Assembly: GCF_003664035.1 (NCBI RefSeq) | Contig: NZ_RCCK01000011.1 | Coordinates: 124,001-188,000, forward strand | Source: Pedobacter alluvionis | GTDB taxonomy: Bacteria > Bacteroidota > Bacteroidia > Sphingobacteriales > Sphingobacteriaceae | Direction of reading: 5' to 3' | Length of the DNA stretch: 64,000 bases | Shown here: in pieces, positions 55,467 to 64,000 of the stretch | Layout of the letters: the number at the start of each line of letters is the position of its first letter | Position numbering within the stretch: position 1 is the stretch's first letter | Position numbers and translations under genes: made by a program | The notes under the pieces: generated by a model | What the model was told of the DNA's origin: nothing | What the model saw: only the letters and a program-made list of their open reading frames with translations | The model's database searches: none

Positions 55467-56210
55467 CTACAGCATCCCGCCGCAAACAGATAAAGTTTGG
55501 CCAGTTACATAAGCACTCATATCTGAAGCCAGGAACACGCAAACATTTGCAATATCTTCAGTCTCTCCGGCACGTTTTAACGGAATATCTTTTTCCCAAC
55601 CTTCAACTACTTTCGGATCAAGAATATCTGTCATTTCGGTACGGATAAATCCTGGTGCAACCACGTTGGCCCGGATATTTCTAGAACCTAATTCTTTAGC
55701 AATTGATTTGGTAAAACCGATGATACCTGCTTTTGATGCAGCGTAATTAGCTTGTCCGGCATTACCTGTAGTACCCACAATAGAACCCATATTGATAAAA
55801 ACACCTTTACGGGCTTTCATCATTATTTTAGAAGCGGCCTTGGTTACGTTGAAGATTGATTTTAAGTTGATATTAATCACATCATCCCAGTTTTCTTCGC
55901 TCATGCGCATCAATAAACCATCCTTAGTAATGCCCGCATTATTCACTACGATATCAATAGTACCAAATTCGGCTACGATATCATTGATCAATTGTTCAGC
56001 TTCAGCAAATTTAGAAGCATCAGAACGGTAACCTTTAATCTTTGTTCCGAAGCTTTGTAATTCCTGCTCTAAAGCCTCACCTTTTTCTACTGATGATAAA
56101 TATGTAAAAGCTACATTAGCGCCCTGTTCGGCAAATTTCTCTGCTATTTTCCGGCCGATTCCTTTAGATGCGCCTGTAATTAATGCTGTTTTTCCTTCTA
56201 ATAATTTCAT
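55467..56210 (-). CDS. fabG: 3-oxoacyl-[acyl-carrier-protein] reductase
   Basis: 247 aa classical SDR. NADPH motif TGASKGIGR (12-20), NNAG (90-93), catalytic S143, Y156 and K160 (GSIVGTTGNAGQANYAASKAG), and RANVVAPGFIRTEMTD. It ends DMSAYVTGQTLSVCGGML. Length and motifs are those of FabG, which reduces 3-oxoacyl-ACP in fatty-acid elongation. Two direct repeats of 14 bp precede it. Confidence 0.95.
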   Translation of the reverse strand: MKLLEGKTALITGASKGIGRKIAEKFAEQGANVAFTYLSSVEKGEALEQELQSFGTKIKGYRSDASKFAEAEQLINDIVAEFGTIDIVVNNAGITKDGLLMRMSEENWDDVININLKSIFNVTKAASKIMMKARKGVFINMGSIVGTTGNAGQANYAASKAGIIGFTKSIAKELGSRNIRANVVAPGFIRTEMTDILDPKVVEGWEKDIPLKRAGETEDIANVCVFLASDMSAYVTGQTLSVCGGML

Positions 56211-56215
56211 TATGA

Positions 56216-56253
56216 AATGTTGTAAAGTTGAAATATTTTAATGTTGTAAAGTT
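56216..56253. repeat. Direct repeat upstream of fabG
   Basis: AATGTTGTAAAGTT occurs at 56216-56229 and 56240-56253, period 24 bp. On the minus strand the distal copy is preceded by TATAACTTTA, close to a -7 box. It may be an operator or just another repeated word. Confidence 0.4.
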
Positions 56254-56274
56254 ATAATTTATAGCAATAAAAGA

Positions 56275-56643
56275 TTATGCTTTTTTCTGGCTAAGCTGAA
56301 AAATGTTCCCCTCTATGTCCTCCCCATCGCAAAAAAGAAAATCAATGCCTTCAAAAGATTTGATATCTTTCATTTTTGCACCTCTTTCTATAAGTCGTTT
56401 TCGAACCTCTTCAATATCTTCTTCAATACTAAAAACTAGTTTCACATTACTTTCTGCACGAAAAGAGTCCTCATTTCTGAATGATTCCCCAATCCGATGA
56501 AAAGCAATTTCGATGACTCCCGCGTTAAAAACCAGCCACTCGTTTTCAATTTCTTCTATTAACGAAAAATTAAAAATAGACTGATAAAAGACCTTTAGGG
56601 CACCAATATCATTACCAAATAAAATTATTCTGCTCAGTTTCAT
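56275..56643 (-). CDS. VOC family (glyoxalase/bleomycin-resistance-like) protein
   Basis: 122 aa. Two beta-alpha-beta-beta-beta modules: MKLSRIILFGNDIGALKVFYQSIFNFSLIEEIENEWLVFNAGVIEIAFHRIGE and VKLVFSIEEDIEEVRKRLIERGAKMKDIKSFEGIDFLFCDGEDIEGNIFQLSQ. His and Glu positions of glyoxalases are partly present. Function unknown. It lies 9 bp after the aguA stop on the same strand, so probably the last gene transcribed with it. Confidence 0.85.
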   Translation of the reverse strand: MKLSRIILFGNDIGALKVFYQSIFNFSLIEEIENEWLVFNAGVIEIAFHRIGESFRNEDSFRAESNVKLVFSIEEDIEEVRKRLIERGAKMKDIKSFEGIDFLFCDGEDIEGNIFQLSQKKA

Positions 56644-56652
56644 ATCAATAAA

Positions 56653-57729
56653 TTATAACGCTGGTTCCTGCTGACTTAAACAATGAAAACTTCCCAATCC
56701 CCAAATAATATCGACTGAGTTGATTCCAATCACTTTGCGATCAGGGAAACAGCCCTGGATAATATCTAAAGCTTTCTGGTCATTTACATCATCAAAAATT
56801 GGCACAATCACCGCAACATTAGCAATGTAAAAGTTCGCATAAGATGCAGGCAAACGTGTATCATCGTAAATTACTGGTGATGGCATCGGCAATTCAACAA
56901 TGTTCAATGGTCTGCCATCTTTCAGCTTCATGGCTTTTAAGGCCTCCAGATTCTCTTGTAATAAGATATAATTTTCATCAAGCGGATTGCTTTCTACAAC
57001 CGTTAAAACCGTATCCTCGTTCACAAATCGAGTAATATCATCAATATGGCCATCGGTATCATCACCTACAATTCCATCGCCTAACCATAAAACCTGGTCC
57101 TGTCCATAATATTCAAGCAAATACTTTTCGATCTGCTCTTTGGTTAAATGCGGATTGCGGTTTTCATTCAACAAACAAGCTGTGGTGGTTAAAACCGTAC
57201 CTGCGCCGTTAAACTCTACCGAACCTCCTTCCATTACAATATCTGGAGTAAATAAAGGGAGATTGAAATGTTTGGCAATCTTTGTCGGAATTACATCATC
57301 CAGGTCAAATGGAGGATATTTTCCGCCCCAGGCATTGTAACCCCAATCTACAACAGCCTTTTCATTTCCTTTTAGCAAAAATGCTGGACCGTGATCGCGG
57401 CACCAGGCATCATTGGTTTCATTGAAATAAAATTCGATCTGGCTTAAATCGGCATCTACTTTTGTCAATTCTGAAATGGCAAAAGCTTTCATTTCTTCAT
57501 CCTTAACATTAATACGCACTTTTTCGCCTTCGGCAACAGCTTTGATAAATTGGCAATATGGTTCGTAAATAGTCTCGATTTTATCTGGCCAAGAGGCTTC
57601 TTTATGTGGCCAGCTTAACCAGGTTGCCTCATGTTTAGCCCATTCGGCAGGGAAAGCATAACCTTGCTTCTTTGGAGAATAATCGAACTGATTGATATTT
57701 AAATCTTTTCTTGGAGGAAAGTTTGACAT
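56653..57729 (-). CDS. aguA: Agmatine deiminase
   Basis: 358 aa, typical length. It hydrolyses agmatine to N-carbamoylputrescine and ammonia. Seen: WAKHEATWLSWPHKEASWPDK near the N-terminus, NDAWCRDHGPAFLLK, VMEGGSVEFNGAGTVLTTTACLLNENRNP, GDDTDGHIDDITRFV with the catalytic Glu/His/Asp set of the PPAD fold, and nucleophile C350 in GLGSFHCLSQQ. The partner aguB lies upstream on the same strand (57905-58780) with a repeat-bearing gap of 175 bp. Confidence 0.94.
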   Translation of the reverse strand: MSNFPPRKDLNINQFDYSPKKQGYAFPAEWAKHEATWLSWPHKEASWPDKIETIYEPYCQFIKAVAEGEKVRINVKDEEMKAFAISELTKVDADLSQIEFYFNETNDAWCRDHGPAFLLKGNEKAVVDWGYNAWGGKYPPFDLDDVIPTKIAKHFNLPLFTPDIVMEGGSVEFNGAGTVLTTTACLLNENRNPHLTKEQIEKYLLEYYGQDQVLWLGDGIVGDDTDGHIDDITRFVNEDTVLTVVESNPLDENYILLQENLEALKAMKLKDGRPLNIVELPMPSPVIYDDTRLPASYANFYIANVAVIVPIFDDVNDQKALDIIQGCFPDRKVIGINSVDIIWGLGSFHCLSQQEPAL

Positions 57730-57750
57730 CTAATTTTAATTTATAAATGA

Positions 57751-57842
57751 ATGGTCCGTGAGGACACGAACCATGGATTTGGATGGTCGTCATCTCGATC
57801 CGATAGCTATCGGATGAAGCGCAGCGCAATGGAGAGATCTAT
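57751..57842. repeat. REP-like hairpin plus half CGTCAT element
   Basis: 57751-57774: ATGGTCCGTG / CACGAACCAT with loop AGGA, one mismatch. 57788-57842: CGTCATCTCGA followed by the CCGATAGCTATCGG palindrome and aatggagagatct, the left half of the 4762-4860 element without its right end. Lies between aguA and aguB. Confidence 0.65.
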
Positions 57843-57904
57843 TAAATAAAATAAACTATCATCCATAGTTTTTCGCTTTAAGCTTTGGTCTTTAACCTTT
57901 CCGC

Positions 57905-58780
57905 TTAATCCCCATCAATATACCTTTTCGTAATCGGTTGGTAAGAATCAATTCTTCTATCTCTTAAAAAAGGCCAGTGTTTCCGGAAGAAATCAGACTC
58001 TGATAAATCTAATTCTACCACTTCGGTTTCTTCGTGATCGTGCGAGCCTAAGTAGAGCAATTTGCCCTGTGCATTTGTAGCAAAACTTCCGCCCCAGAAT
58101 TTCATAGCGCCATCTTGCTCAAAACCAACACGGTTTACACTTACCACCGGTACACCGTTCGCCACTGCATGTGAGCGTTGAATGGTTTGCCAGGCATTGT
58201 ATTGATCTTGATTGGTTTCTTCATCCTGATCAGTAGCCCAGCCAATTGCAGTTGGATAGAACATGATATCGGCACCCATTAAGGCTGTAATACGCGAAGC
58301 TTCAGGATACCATTGATCCCAACAGATCAGGATACCGATTTTAGCAAATTTGGTTTCGAAAACCTTATAGCCTAAATCGCCTGGGGTAAAGTAAAATTTT
58401 TCGTAGAAAGCAGGATCATCAGGAATATGCATTTTGCGATATTTACCTAAATATGAACCATCAGCATCTAAAACGGCGGTGGTATTGTGATACAAACCTT
58501 CGGCACGTTTCTCAAACAATGAAGCGATAATTACCACACCCAATTCTTTGGCTACAACCTGCAATGCATCCGTAGAAGGACCAGGAATAGCTTCTGCCAG
58601 GTCAAAATTGTCGTAATCTTCAACATCGCAGAAATATAAAGAAGTAAAAAGCTCCTGCAAACACACAATCTGTGCCCCTTTTGCAGCCGCTTCCCTTACT
58701 TTCGCAATCGCTTTATCTAAATTTTCTTGCTTATCTTTAGTACAACTCATTTGCACTAAGCCAACTTTTACTTTCTTCAT
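57905..58780 (-). CDS. aguB: N-carbamoylputrescine amidohydrolase
   Basis: 291 aa nitrilase-superfamily enzyme that converts N-carbamoylputrescine to putrescine, CO2 and ammonia. Catalytic triad E43 (CLQELF), K116 (YRKMHIPDDP) and C153 (ILICWDQWYPE). Other motifs: FYFTPGDLGYKVF, WQTIQRSHAVANGVPVVSVNRVGFE. It works with aguA next to it, giving the two-step agmatine-to-putrescine route. A good -7 box lies 90 bp upstream. Confidence 0.95.
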   Translation of the reverse strand: MKKVKVGLVQMSCTKDKQENLDKAIAKVREAAAKGAQIVCLQELFTSLYFCDVEDYDNFDLAEAIPGPSTDALQVVAKELGVVIIASLFEKRAEGLYHNTTAVLDADGSYLGKYRKMHIPDDPAFYEKFYFTPGDLGYKVFETKFAKIGILICWDQWYPEASRITALMGADIMFYPTAIGWATDQDEETNQDQYNAWQTIQRSHAVANGVPVVSVNRVGFEQDGAMKFWGGSFATNAQGKLLYLGSHDHEETEVVELDLSESDFFRKHWPFLRDRRIDSYQPITKRYIDGD

Positions 58781-58869
58781 TTCTTAAAATTATTGGATGA
58801 GAGAATGGTAGAATGAGTGAATTTCACATCATTCAATCATTAAAAATTCAGTCATTCTAAATTAGGTTG

Positions 58870-58877
58870 CAAAGTTA
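58870..58877 (-). promoter_or_regulatory. -7 box of the aguB promoter
   Basis: TAACTTTG on the minus strand, an exact TAnnTTTG match, giving a leader of about 83 nt that contains repeats of gaatga/tcattc words. Confidence 0.55.
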
Positions 58878-58928
58878 CTATTTTGTTTAAAAGTAGAACG
58901 GCATAATTATGTAATTGTTTTTCTATTT

Positions 58929-59138
58929 CTAGGAAAAGCAAATGCAGCATTTCAAACGTTTGTCAGTCGGGCTATACATTATAGCTCCGATGAAACCTGT
59001 GAAACAAGCAAGCACGCCATAAAACAACAAAGATAAGTGCTTAAATCGGAGGCTGCCATTTCTATCCCGTTTAGATAGCATGGTTATTGCAACCATTAAC
59101 GATAACCCACCAACCGACAAAGCACCAACCAGGATCAT
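58929..59138 (-). CDS. Small two-helix membrane protein, hypothetical
   Basis: 69 aa, two hydrophobic segments (LVGALSVGGLSLMVAITML, about 3-21, and LLFYGVLACFTGFIGAIMYSP, about 37-57) separated by a basic loop KRDRNGSLRFKH; cysteine-rich C-terminus CCICF. It lies downstream of the SPFH gene behind a terminator. Unrecognised; a real gene is plausible but not certain. Confidence 0.5.
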   Translation of the reverse strand: MILVGALSVGGLSLMVAITMLSKRDRNGSLRFKHLSLLFYGVLACFTGFIGAIMYSPTDKRLKCCICFS

Positions 59139-59154
59139 TAACTAATAAAAAGAA

Positions 59155-59179
59155 AAAGCCCCGATTCCATCGAGGCTTT
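59155..59179 (-). terminator. Terminator of the flotillin-like gene
   Basis: On the minus strand AAAGCCTCGAT / ATCGGGGCTTT with loop GGA and one T-G pair, then TTTTCTTTTT. Stem similar to the asd terminator at 41151. Confidence 0.85.
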
Positions 59180-59197
59180 CCAATCTGATTAACCAGA

Positions 59198-61156
59198 TTA
59201 AGGGTTGATATTATCCTTTTTAGGTTTAGCTTTAGTTTCTACAATTTCTGCAACCGCTACCACTTCTTTACGTGCCTGAGGATCCATTAATTCCATCAGT
59301 TTTAAGCCTAATAAGCCATCCATAGCTGATCCTCCATGATTACCGCCAATCAGTACATCAGGGATCAGTTTCACATTACCTTTTGATAATTCTTCGGTAA
59401 TTTTATAACGGGTAAAGTTTTCGCCACCCAAAGCTTTAACAGCAAGTTCGTAAGCTTCGGCGGTTGATTTACCTACGGCCAGAATTTTACCTGCTTCGGC
59501 ACTACCGGTTAACGAAATCTGCTCTGCCTCTGCTGATGCACGTAACTTAATCGCTTCCGAATCGGCTTGTGCTCTTGCTTTGGTTGCTTCTGCTTCAGCA
59601 TGTGCCCTCATTTTTGTAGCCTCGGCTTCTGCTCCTACTGCGAGTTTTACACCAGCGGCATCACCTTCCGATTTTTTTACGGTTGCACTGGCGGTACGTT
59701 CGGCAATCTCTACACTTTGTTGTGCCTTTACGATATCTTTCTGCATATCTGCGATGGCAGTTTCTTTCTCCATCCCCTGACGTGTTTCCTGTGCCTGTTT
59801 CTGGGTTTCATAAGTCACTTTTTGCTCTTCCGCAATTTTACGGTCGGTTAAAGTTTTCATTAACGATTCTGGCGGAACAATGTCACCGATCAGCGTATCA
59901 ACCGCATTTACGTTATATTCGTCAAGCACCTTACGGATATGTTCTTTTGCCGATTCTTGGCGCTCTTTTCGGGTACTTAAGAAAGCAATTACATCACTCC
60001 CCTGTGCCGAGTTACGGAAATAGTTACCAATTGTGGGTTCTAAAACCTGCGAAACCAGGTTAACCATGTTTCCAAAACGGGCAATTACCTTTGGTGCTTC
60101 TGTAGTAGGTACGTGGATAATCTGCGCTACATCCAAATTGAAAGGGAAACCATCTTTAGAACGTACGGTAATGGTTGAGAGGTTTTTGTCCAGATTATGC
60201 GCCTCACTCCGTGCAGATGCCCAGTTTAACACCAAATTGGTTGTGGGTACCAACTCTACCTTCATAATGTATTTGTTAATCGGATATTTACCAGGACCAA
60301 GTGGCTCTAACCAAACGCCTTTCGAGCCTTTACCAACAATGTTGCCATGTTTAAAATCAGCACCAGTTAAGTCATTTCCATCGGTACCAATAAATGAGAT
60401 CACGACGCCAACATAACCGATTGCAATTTCGGTCATAGGGATTTCCTCCAACTGGATTGCCCATGGATTAAGGTTGTAAGATCCTGCCAGGATTACCTGA
60501 GGCTGCAACCCACGGTTACCGCCTTGTTTTATAAAGGCATCAAAATCCTGAAAATTATTGTGCCCATCAACAAGTTTACCCGCGATCTGATTGGCTTCAA
60601 TCGGTAAACCATCCAGCGTGGTCACAATCCCTACCATGCTTTCCTGGATCCGGATCATATCGGTTACCGAAACCTGAAACAACATGGTATTGATACGATA
60701 AGAACCTGAAGTAATATAAGAGGTCTGCCTACCTCGCTGACCACCATTATCAAGAAATTTCACGGCATCCTGAAAATTATCAGATTCTACCCGCTGCCCG
60801 AGGATATTTCCCGTTGGGATTTCCGAACCATCTTTGGCCATAATCAGTCCGATTTTTCCTTCAGGAATGATGGTAAACTGTTCCATCGTTACGCTGTACT
60901 GCCAGAACCACATTCCGAAATACAATCCTGGCGCCAGTGTTTTTCCCTGGAAACCAGCTTCTCCTTTAACCGCGATGATGCGCCCATCGGGTAATTCCCG
61001 ATCAGAGCCAAAGAGCACGAATTTTTTGGTAATCAACCCGATTCTGTCTTCAGGTACGATGACCATCCCGAATAAGAAACGTAAAATATATTTGTATAAA
61101 ACGATGCACAACAGTGCCACTAAAACCCACCAGTAATTAGAAATGAGCGCTTCCAT
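59198..61156 (-). CDS. SPFH/band 7 (flotillin-like) membrane protein
   Basis: 652 aa. One N-terminal membrane segment (about 9-32, WVLVALLCIVLYKYILRFLFGMVIV), a long SPFH region (about 35-440), then a coiled coil rich in Ala-Glu repeats (AEAEATKMRAHAEAEATKA, about 515-575) as in flotillins, with the tail GGSAMDGLLGLKLMELMDPQARKEV. Flotillin-like proteins form oligomeric scaffolds in the inner membrane. No NfeD-like partner is seen beside it. Single gene with its own terminator. Confidence 0.88.
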   Translation of the reverse strand: MEALISNYWWVLVALLCIVLYKYILRFLFGMVIVPEDRIGLITKKFVLFGSDRELPDGRIIAVKGEAGFQGKTLAPGLYFGMWFWQYSVTMEQFTIIPEGKIGLIMAKDGSEIPTGNILGQRVESDNFQDAVKFLDNGGQRGRQTSYITSGSYRINTMLFQVSVTDMIRIQESMVGIVTTLDGLPIEANQIAGKLVDGHNNFQDFDAFIKQGGNRGLQPQVILAGSYNLNPWAIQLEEIPMTEIAIGYVGVVISFIGTDGNDLTGADFKHGNIVGKGSKGVWLEPLGPGKYPINKYIMKVELVPTTNLVLNWASARSEAHNLDKNLSTITVRSKDGFPFNLDVAQIIHVPTTEAPKVIARFGNMVNLVSQVLEPTIGNYFRNSAQGSDVIAFLSTRKERQESAKEHIRKVLDEYNVNAVDTLIGDIVPPESLMKTLTDRKIAEEQKVTYETQKQAQETRQGMEKETAIADMQKDIVKAQQSVEIAERTASATVKKSEGDAAGVKLAVGAEAEATKMRAHAEAEATKARAQADSEAIKLRASAEAEQISLTGSAEAGKILAVGKSTAEAYELAVKALGGENFTRYKITEELSKGNVKLIPDVLIGGNHGGSAMDGLLGLKLMELMDPQARKEVVAVAEIVETKAKPKKDNINP

Positions 61157-61704
61157 AATGTTATAATTTTTTTCTTTTTTTTAACCTGATAAACCATTTA
61201 TCAAGCACGATATAGATATCAAACGGCGTGCTTTGTTACCATTTTTAACACTTATTTTCAAACTATTTTTCATTGAATTTAAGGCCTCAAAAATGACTTA
61301 GGATCTAGCAAAAGCGAAATTCCACCTACAGATGACATTTTGGAGAATACCCTGACTGAACGCTTATAAAGGCCAAAAACTAACCTTTTAGGTTTTGATT
61401 GATACCTGTAGGAATTTTAATTGTATAAATTACAATTAATAAGAAAAATATGTCCTTTTTAAGACCTATACAACTGTCCGAATTGAGATACACCAATAAA
61501 TCAATTTTAGTGATTTATTTAATATAAGCGACCTGAGATAAATGTGTTTCCAAAAAAGAGCAGAACCCAGGTTAACTAAACCCGATTGCACGAATGCCGA
61601 TTTCTTCAATCGGCAGAAGGAAAAGCGGGACCAGAACCAACCCAAAAGTACAGGAACCTGATTTTCAAATGATTTTAACGAAAAAGATACGAAAATCACA
61701 ATTG
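61157..61704. other. Gene-free region between the flotillin-like and CWC genes
   Basis: About 550 bp. It contains the element TAAACCCGATTG (61577-61588) to AAAGCGGGACCA (61622-61633), similar to 48693-48760; internally ccgatt/aatcgg (61598-61613) gives a small hairpin. A 77-codon minus-strand frame at 61466-61699 lacks coding character. No promoter for the flotillin-like gene was identified. Confidence 0.4.
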
Positions 61705-61926
61705 TTACACGCCAATCTCTTCTCTATACTCCTGTTGCAATTCGAATAAGCATTTCGCACACAGACAGCCATCATACAGTTCGGAGATATATTGTACTTC
61801 GTTAATGCTGAGCTGCACCACACTGCACTGGCACTTGGTATATGAATTTGCCTTGCACTCAATAGCACTGTTACATCGCTCGCAAGGAATGATTTCGTGT
61901 TTGCTATGTTTCAAGGTTGAAGGCAT
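61705..61926 (-). CDS. Cysteine-rich CWC family protein
   Basis: 73 aa from the ATG at 61926; an upstream extension to 62004 would run through the promoter. Eight cysteines in CWC-like order: C15-x2-C18, C24, C32-x-C34, C54-x-C56-x2-C59 (CERCNSAIECK, KCQCSVVQLS, CLCAKCL). Probably a small zinc-binding cytoplasmic protein of unknown role. Its promoter lies just after the nrdA terminator. Confidence 0.8.
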   Translation of the reverse strand: MPSTLKHSKHEIIPCERCNSAIECKANSYTKCQCSVVQLSINEVQYISELYDGCLCAKCLFELQQEYREEIGV

Positions 61927-61962
61927 AAGGGGGTAAGGTTTAAGGTGAAACCTATTATGATA

Positions 61963-61970
61963 CAAAAGTA
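61963..61970 (-). promoter_or_regulatory. -7 box of the CWC gene
   Basis: TACTTTTG on the minus strand, exact TAnnTTTG match, 36 bp before the ATG at 61926; the leader contains aaggttta words. Confidence 0.5.
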
Positions 61971-61974
61971 AGGA

Positions 61975-62011
61975 CAAAAAATAAGGTTTTGAGCGTTTGC
62001 CCAAAACCTTA
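61975..62011 (-). terminator. Terminator of nrdA
   Basis: On the minus strand TAAGGTTTTG / CAAAACCTTA, perfect 10-bp stem with a 10-nt loop, followed by TTTTTTG. It lies 90 bp after the nrdA stop. Confidence 0.88.
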
Positions 62012-62026
62012 CGATATTATTAGATT

Positions 62027-62089
62027 CGTCATCCTGAACTTGTTTCAGGATTTATGTCCTACAGATGCTGAACTAAATTCAGCATGACG
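62027..62089. repeat. 63-bp CGTCAT/ATGACG element in the nrdA 3' region
   Basis: Ends CGTCATCCTGAA and TTCAGCATGACG (one mismatch); inner CTTGTTTCAGGAT and ATGCTGAACT words. Same end design as the elements at 4762, 44913 and 50311, with a different core. Confidence 0.7.
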
Positions 62090-62100
62090 ATTGCGCGAGA

Positions 62101-64000
62101 CTAGCCAGAGCAGCTGATACAGCCTTCTTCCATTGAACAAACTGGTCCGTCAACGATTTCTTCTGCTACCTGATCTTGTGTCATTTCAGCAGGAATAACT
62201 GCTTCAATTGCTTTACCGCCCTGGTTTTCTACTGTAAATTTAACCGCTTGCGAAGCTGCTTGTGTACGCAGGTAATACATACCGGTTTTTAAACCTTTCT
62301 CCCATGCATAAAAGTGCATTGAAGTTAATTTTGAAGTATTTGGTGCATTTACGAACAAGTTTAACGATTGCGATTGACAGATATAAGCACCACGGTCGGC
62401 AGCCATATCGATGATGTTACGCATCTTAATTTCCCAAACGGTTTTGTACAATTCTTTAATGTAATCAGGAATCGTATCAATAGCCTGGATTGAACCGTTA
62501 GCCAATATGATCTGGTTTTTCATATCGTTGTTCCACAAACCTAATGCTACTAAATCTTTCAACAAGTGTTTGTTTACCACCACGAACTCTCCACTTAATA
62601 CACGACGGGTATAAATGTTAGAGGTATATGGCTCGAAACATTCGTTGTTACCCAAAATCTGCGAAGTAGAGGCAGTTGGCATTGGCGCAACCAATAATGA
62701 GTTGTACACACCATCTTTCACTACTTTTTTGCGTAATGCATCCCAATCCCAACGGCCGCTATCTGGTGTTACATTCCATAAATCGAACTGGAATTTACCT
62801 TTTGATAACGGAGAACCTTTAAAAGTTTGGTAAGGACCATTTTTCACAGCTAAATCATGTGAAGCTGTCATTGAAGCGAAATAAATAGTTTCGAAAATGT
62901 CTTTGTTTAGCCGTTTAGCCTCATCACTTTCGAAAGGTAAACGCATTAAGATAAAGGCATCAGCCAAACCTTGTACACCTAAACCAACCGGACGGTGACG
63001 CATGTTTGAATTTTCTGCTTCCTGTACAGGATAATAGTTATGATCGATGATTTTGTTCAGATTTAAAGTAGCCTGATAAGTTACATCGTATAATTTTTGG
63101 TGATCGAAAGCACCGTTAATTACGAAACGAGGCAATGCCAAAGAAGCTAAGTTACAAACGGCAACTTCATCTTTAGAAGTATACTCAATAATTTCAGTAC
63201 ACAGGTTAGAACTTTTAATGGTTCCTAAATTCTGCTGATTAGATTTACTATTTGCTGCATCTTTAAACAACATGTATGGCGTACCGGTTTCAATCTGAGA
63301 ATCTAAGATGGCAAACCAAAGTTCCTGAGCTTTAACCGTTTTACGTCCACGTTTTTCAGCTTCGTATTTAGTATACAAAGCTTCGAATTCAGCGCCGAAA
63401 CAATCTGCCAAACCTGGTGCTTCATGTGGACAGAATAATGTCCAATCGCCATTATCTTTAACGCGTTGCATAAACAAATCGTTAATCCAAAGGGCATAGA
63501 ACAAATCGCGCGCACGCATTTCTTCTTTACCATGGTTTTTACGTAAGTCTAAGAATTCGAAAACATCAGCATGCCAAGGCTCTAGATAGATTGCGAAAGC
63601 ACCTTTACGTTTACCTCCACCCTGATCTACATAACGGGCAGTATCGTTAAATACACGTAACATTGGGATGATACCGTTACTTGTACCGTTTGTACCACCA
63701 ATGTACGAACCTGTTGCGCGGATGTTATGGATGCTTAAACCGATACCACCTGCACTTTGCGAAATTTTAGCGGTTTGTTTTAATGTATCGTAAATACCTT
63801 CGATGCTGTCATCCTGCATGGTTAACAAGAAACATGACGACATTTGAGGTTTTGGTGTAGCGGCATTGAACAAAGTTGGCGTAGCATGTGTAAACCAACG
63901 CTCGCTCATTAAGTTATAAGTTTTGATGGCACTTTCGATATCTTCTTTGTGGATACCAACAGAAACACGCATAAACAAATGTTGCGGGCGCTCTACAATC
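62101..64000 (-). CDS. nrdA: Ribonucleoside-diphosphate reductase subunit alpha (class I), partial
   Basis: At least 632 codons; the reading frame stays open to the right edge ([17 protein letters not shown]), so the N-terminal ATP cone and start are outside. It reduces ribonucleotides to deoxyribonucleotides with the NrdB radical subunit. Seen: [24 protein letters not shown] (first redox Cys), [19 protein letters not shown], the SSNLCTEI active-site block, [22 protein letters not shown], and the C-terminal shuttle cysteines GCISCSG. nrdB is not within this window. Confidence 0.96.
   Translation of the reverse strand, partial: IVERPQHLFMRVSVGIHKEDIESAIKTYNLMSERWFTHATPTLFNAATPKPQMSSCFLLTMQDDSIEGIYDTLKQTAKISQSAGGIGLSIHNIRATGSYIGGTNGTSNGIIPMLRVFNDTARYVDQGGGKRKGAFAIYLEPWHADVFEFLDLRKNHGKEEMRARDLFYALWINDLFMQRVKDNGDWTLFCPHEAPGLADCFGAEFEALYTKYEAEKRGRKTVKAQELWFAILDSQIETGTPYMLFKDAANSKSNQQNLGTIKSSNLCTEIIEYTSKDEVAVCNLASLALPRFVINGAFDHQKLYDVTYQATLNLNKIIDHNYYPVQEAENSNMRHRPVGLGVQGLADAFILMRLPFESDEAKRLNKDIFETIYFASMTASHDLAVKNGPYQTFKGSPLSKGKFQFDLWNVTPDSGRWDWDALRKKVVKDGVYNSLLVAPMPTASTSQILGNNECFEPYTSNIYTRRVLSGEFVVVNKHLLKDLVALGLWNNDMKNQIILANGSIQAIDTIPDYIKELYKTVWEIKMRNIIDMAADRGAYICQSQSLNLFVNAPNTSKLTSMHFYAWEKGLKTGMYYLRTQAASQAVKFTVENQGGKAIEAVIPAEMTQDQVAEEIVDGPVCSMEEGCISCSG

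Noticed and set aside
59567..60416. Several antisense frames of 94-127 codons opposite the flotillin-like gene
   Set aside because: They arise from the Ala/Glu-repeat coding sequence of the opposite strand and carry Ser/Cys/Phe-rich composition typical of such shadows.
61466..61699. 77-codon minus-strand frame
   Set aside because: Overlaps the cccgattg element and shows no domain, signal or conserved motif.

Overview
The window looks like a chromosomal segment of a Pedobacter-like member of the Sphingobacteriaceae (Bacteroidota). The signs are AT-rich DNA, a SusC/SusD pair, FecI/FecR/STN-TonB signalling genes, many RR-type signal peptides, and -7 boxes matching TAnnTTTG upstream of housekeeping genes. 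No tRNA, rRNA, CRISPR array or prophage was seen.

Left part (1-21.8 kb): a partial kbl, a DUF5686 outer-membrane protein and trhO precede a polysaccharide utilisation locus (4990-19843). This locus has a membrane-anchored one-component regulator, SusC, SusD, a GH144-type glucanase, a small secreted protein of unknown function, a GH43-like/discoidin protein, a GH3 beta-glucosidase and an esterase-like alpha/beta hydrolase. GH144 plus GH3 suggests beta-1,2-glucan as substrate (inference). yebC and an SDR-type threonine dehydrogenase follow on the minus strand; the dehydrogenase completes the threonine-to-glycine pathway with kbl.

Middle part (22-39.4 kb): an ECF sigma factor, a FecR anti-sigma factor and an STN-TonB receptor are followed by an eleven-gene plus-strand run. 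It contains five TIM-barrel isomerase/epimerase-like proteins, a gluconate-dehydrogenase-type subunit 3, a GMC flavoprotein, a cytochrome c, two Gfo/Idh/MocA oxidoreductases, a DUF1080 hydrolase and an MFS transporter. Six of these proteins begin with twin-arginine-like signals. The gene set fits oxidation of glycosides at C3 and cleavage of the resulting 3-keto-glycosides, with much of the chemistry in the periplasm. This is the most interesting system in the window.

Right part (40-64 kb): mostly single housekeeping genes. They are asd, a CDP-alcohol phosphatidyltransferase, a DUF4143 ATPase behind a palindromic operator-like array, a PBP4-type D,D-carboxypeptidase, an ABC exporter, eno, a DivIC/FtsB-like protein, a TRIC channel, a VWA-like membrane protein, an L,D-transpeptidase, fabG, the agmatine-to-putrescine pair aguA/aguB, a flotillin-like protein and a partial nrdA. 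A REP-associated transposase lies between two copies of its probable REP pair. Intergenic DNA is unusually rich in short repeats: elements bounded by CGTCAT/ATGACG or TTAACC/GGTTAA, and gene-end hairpins built from repeated short words.
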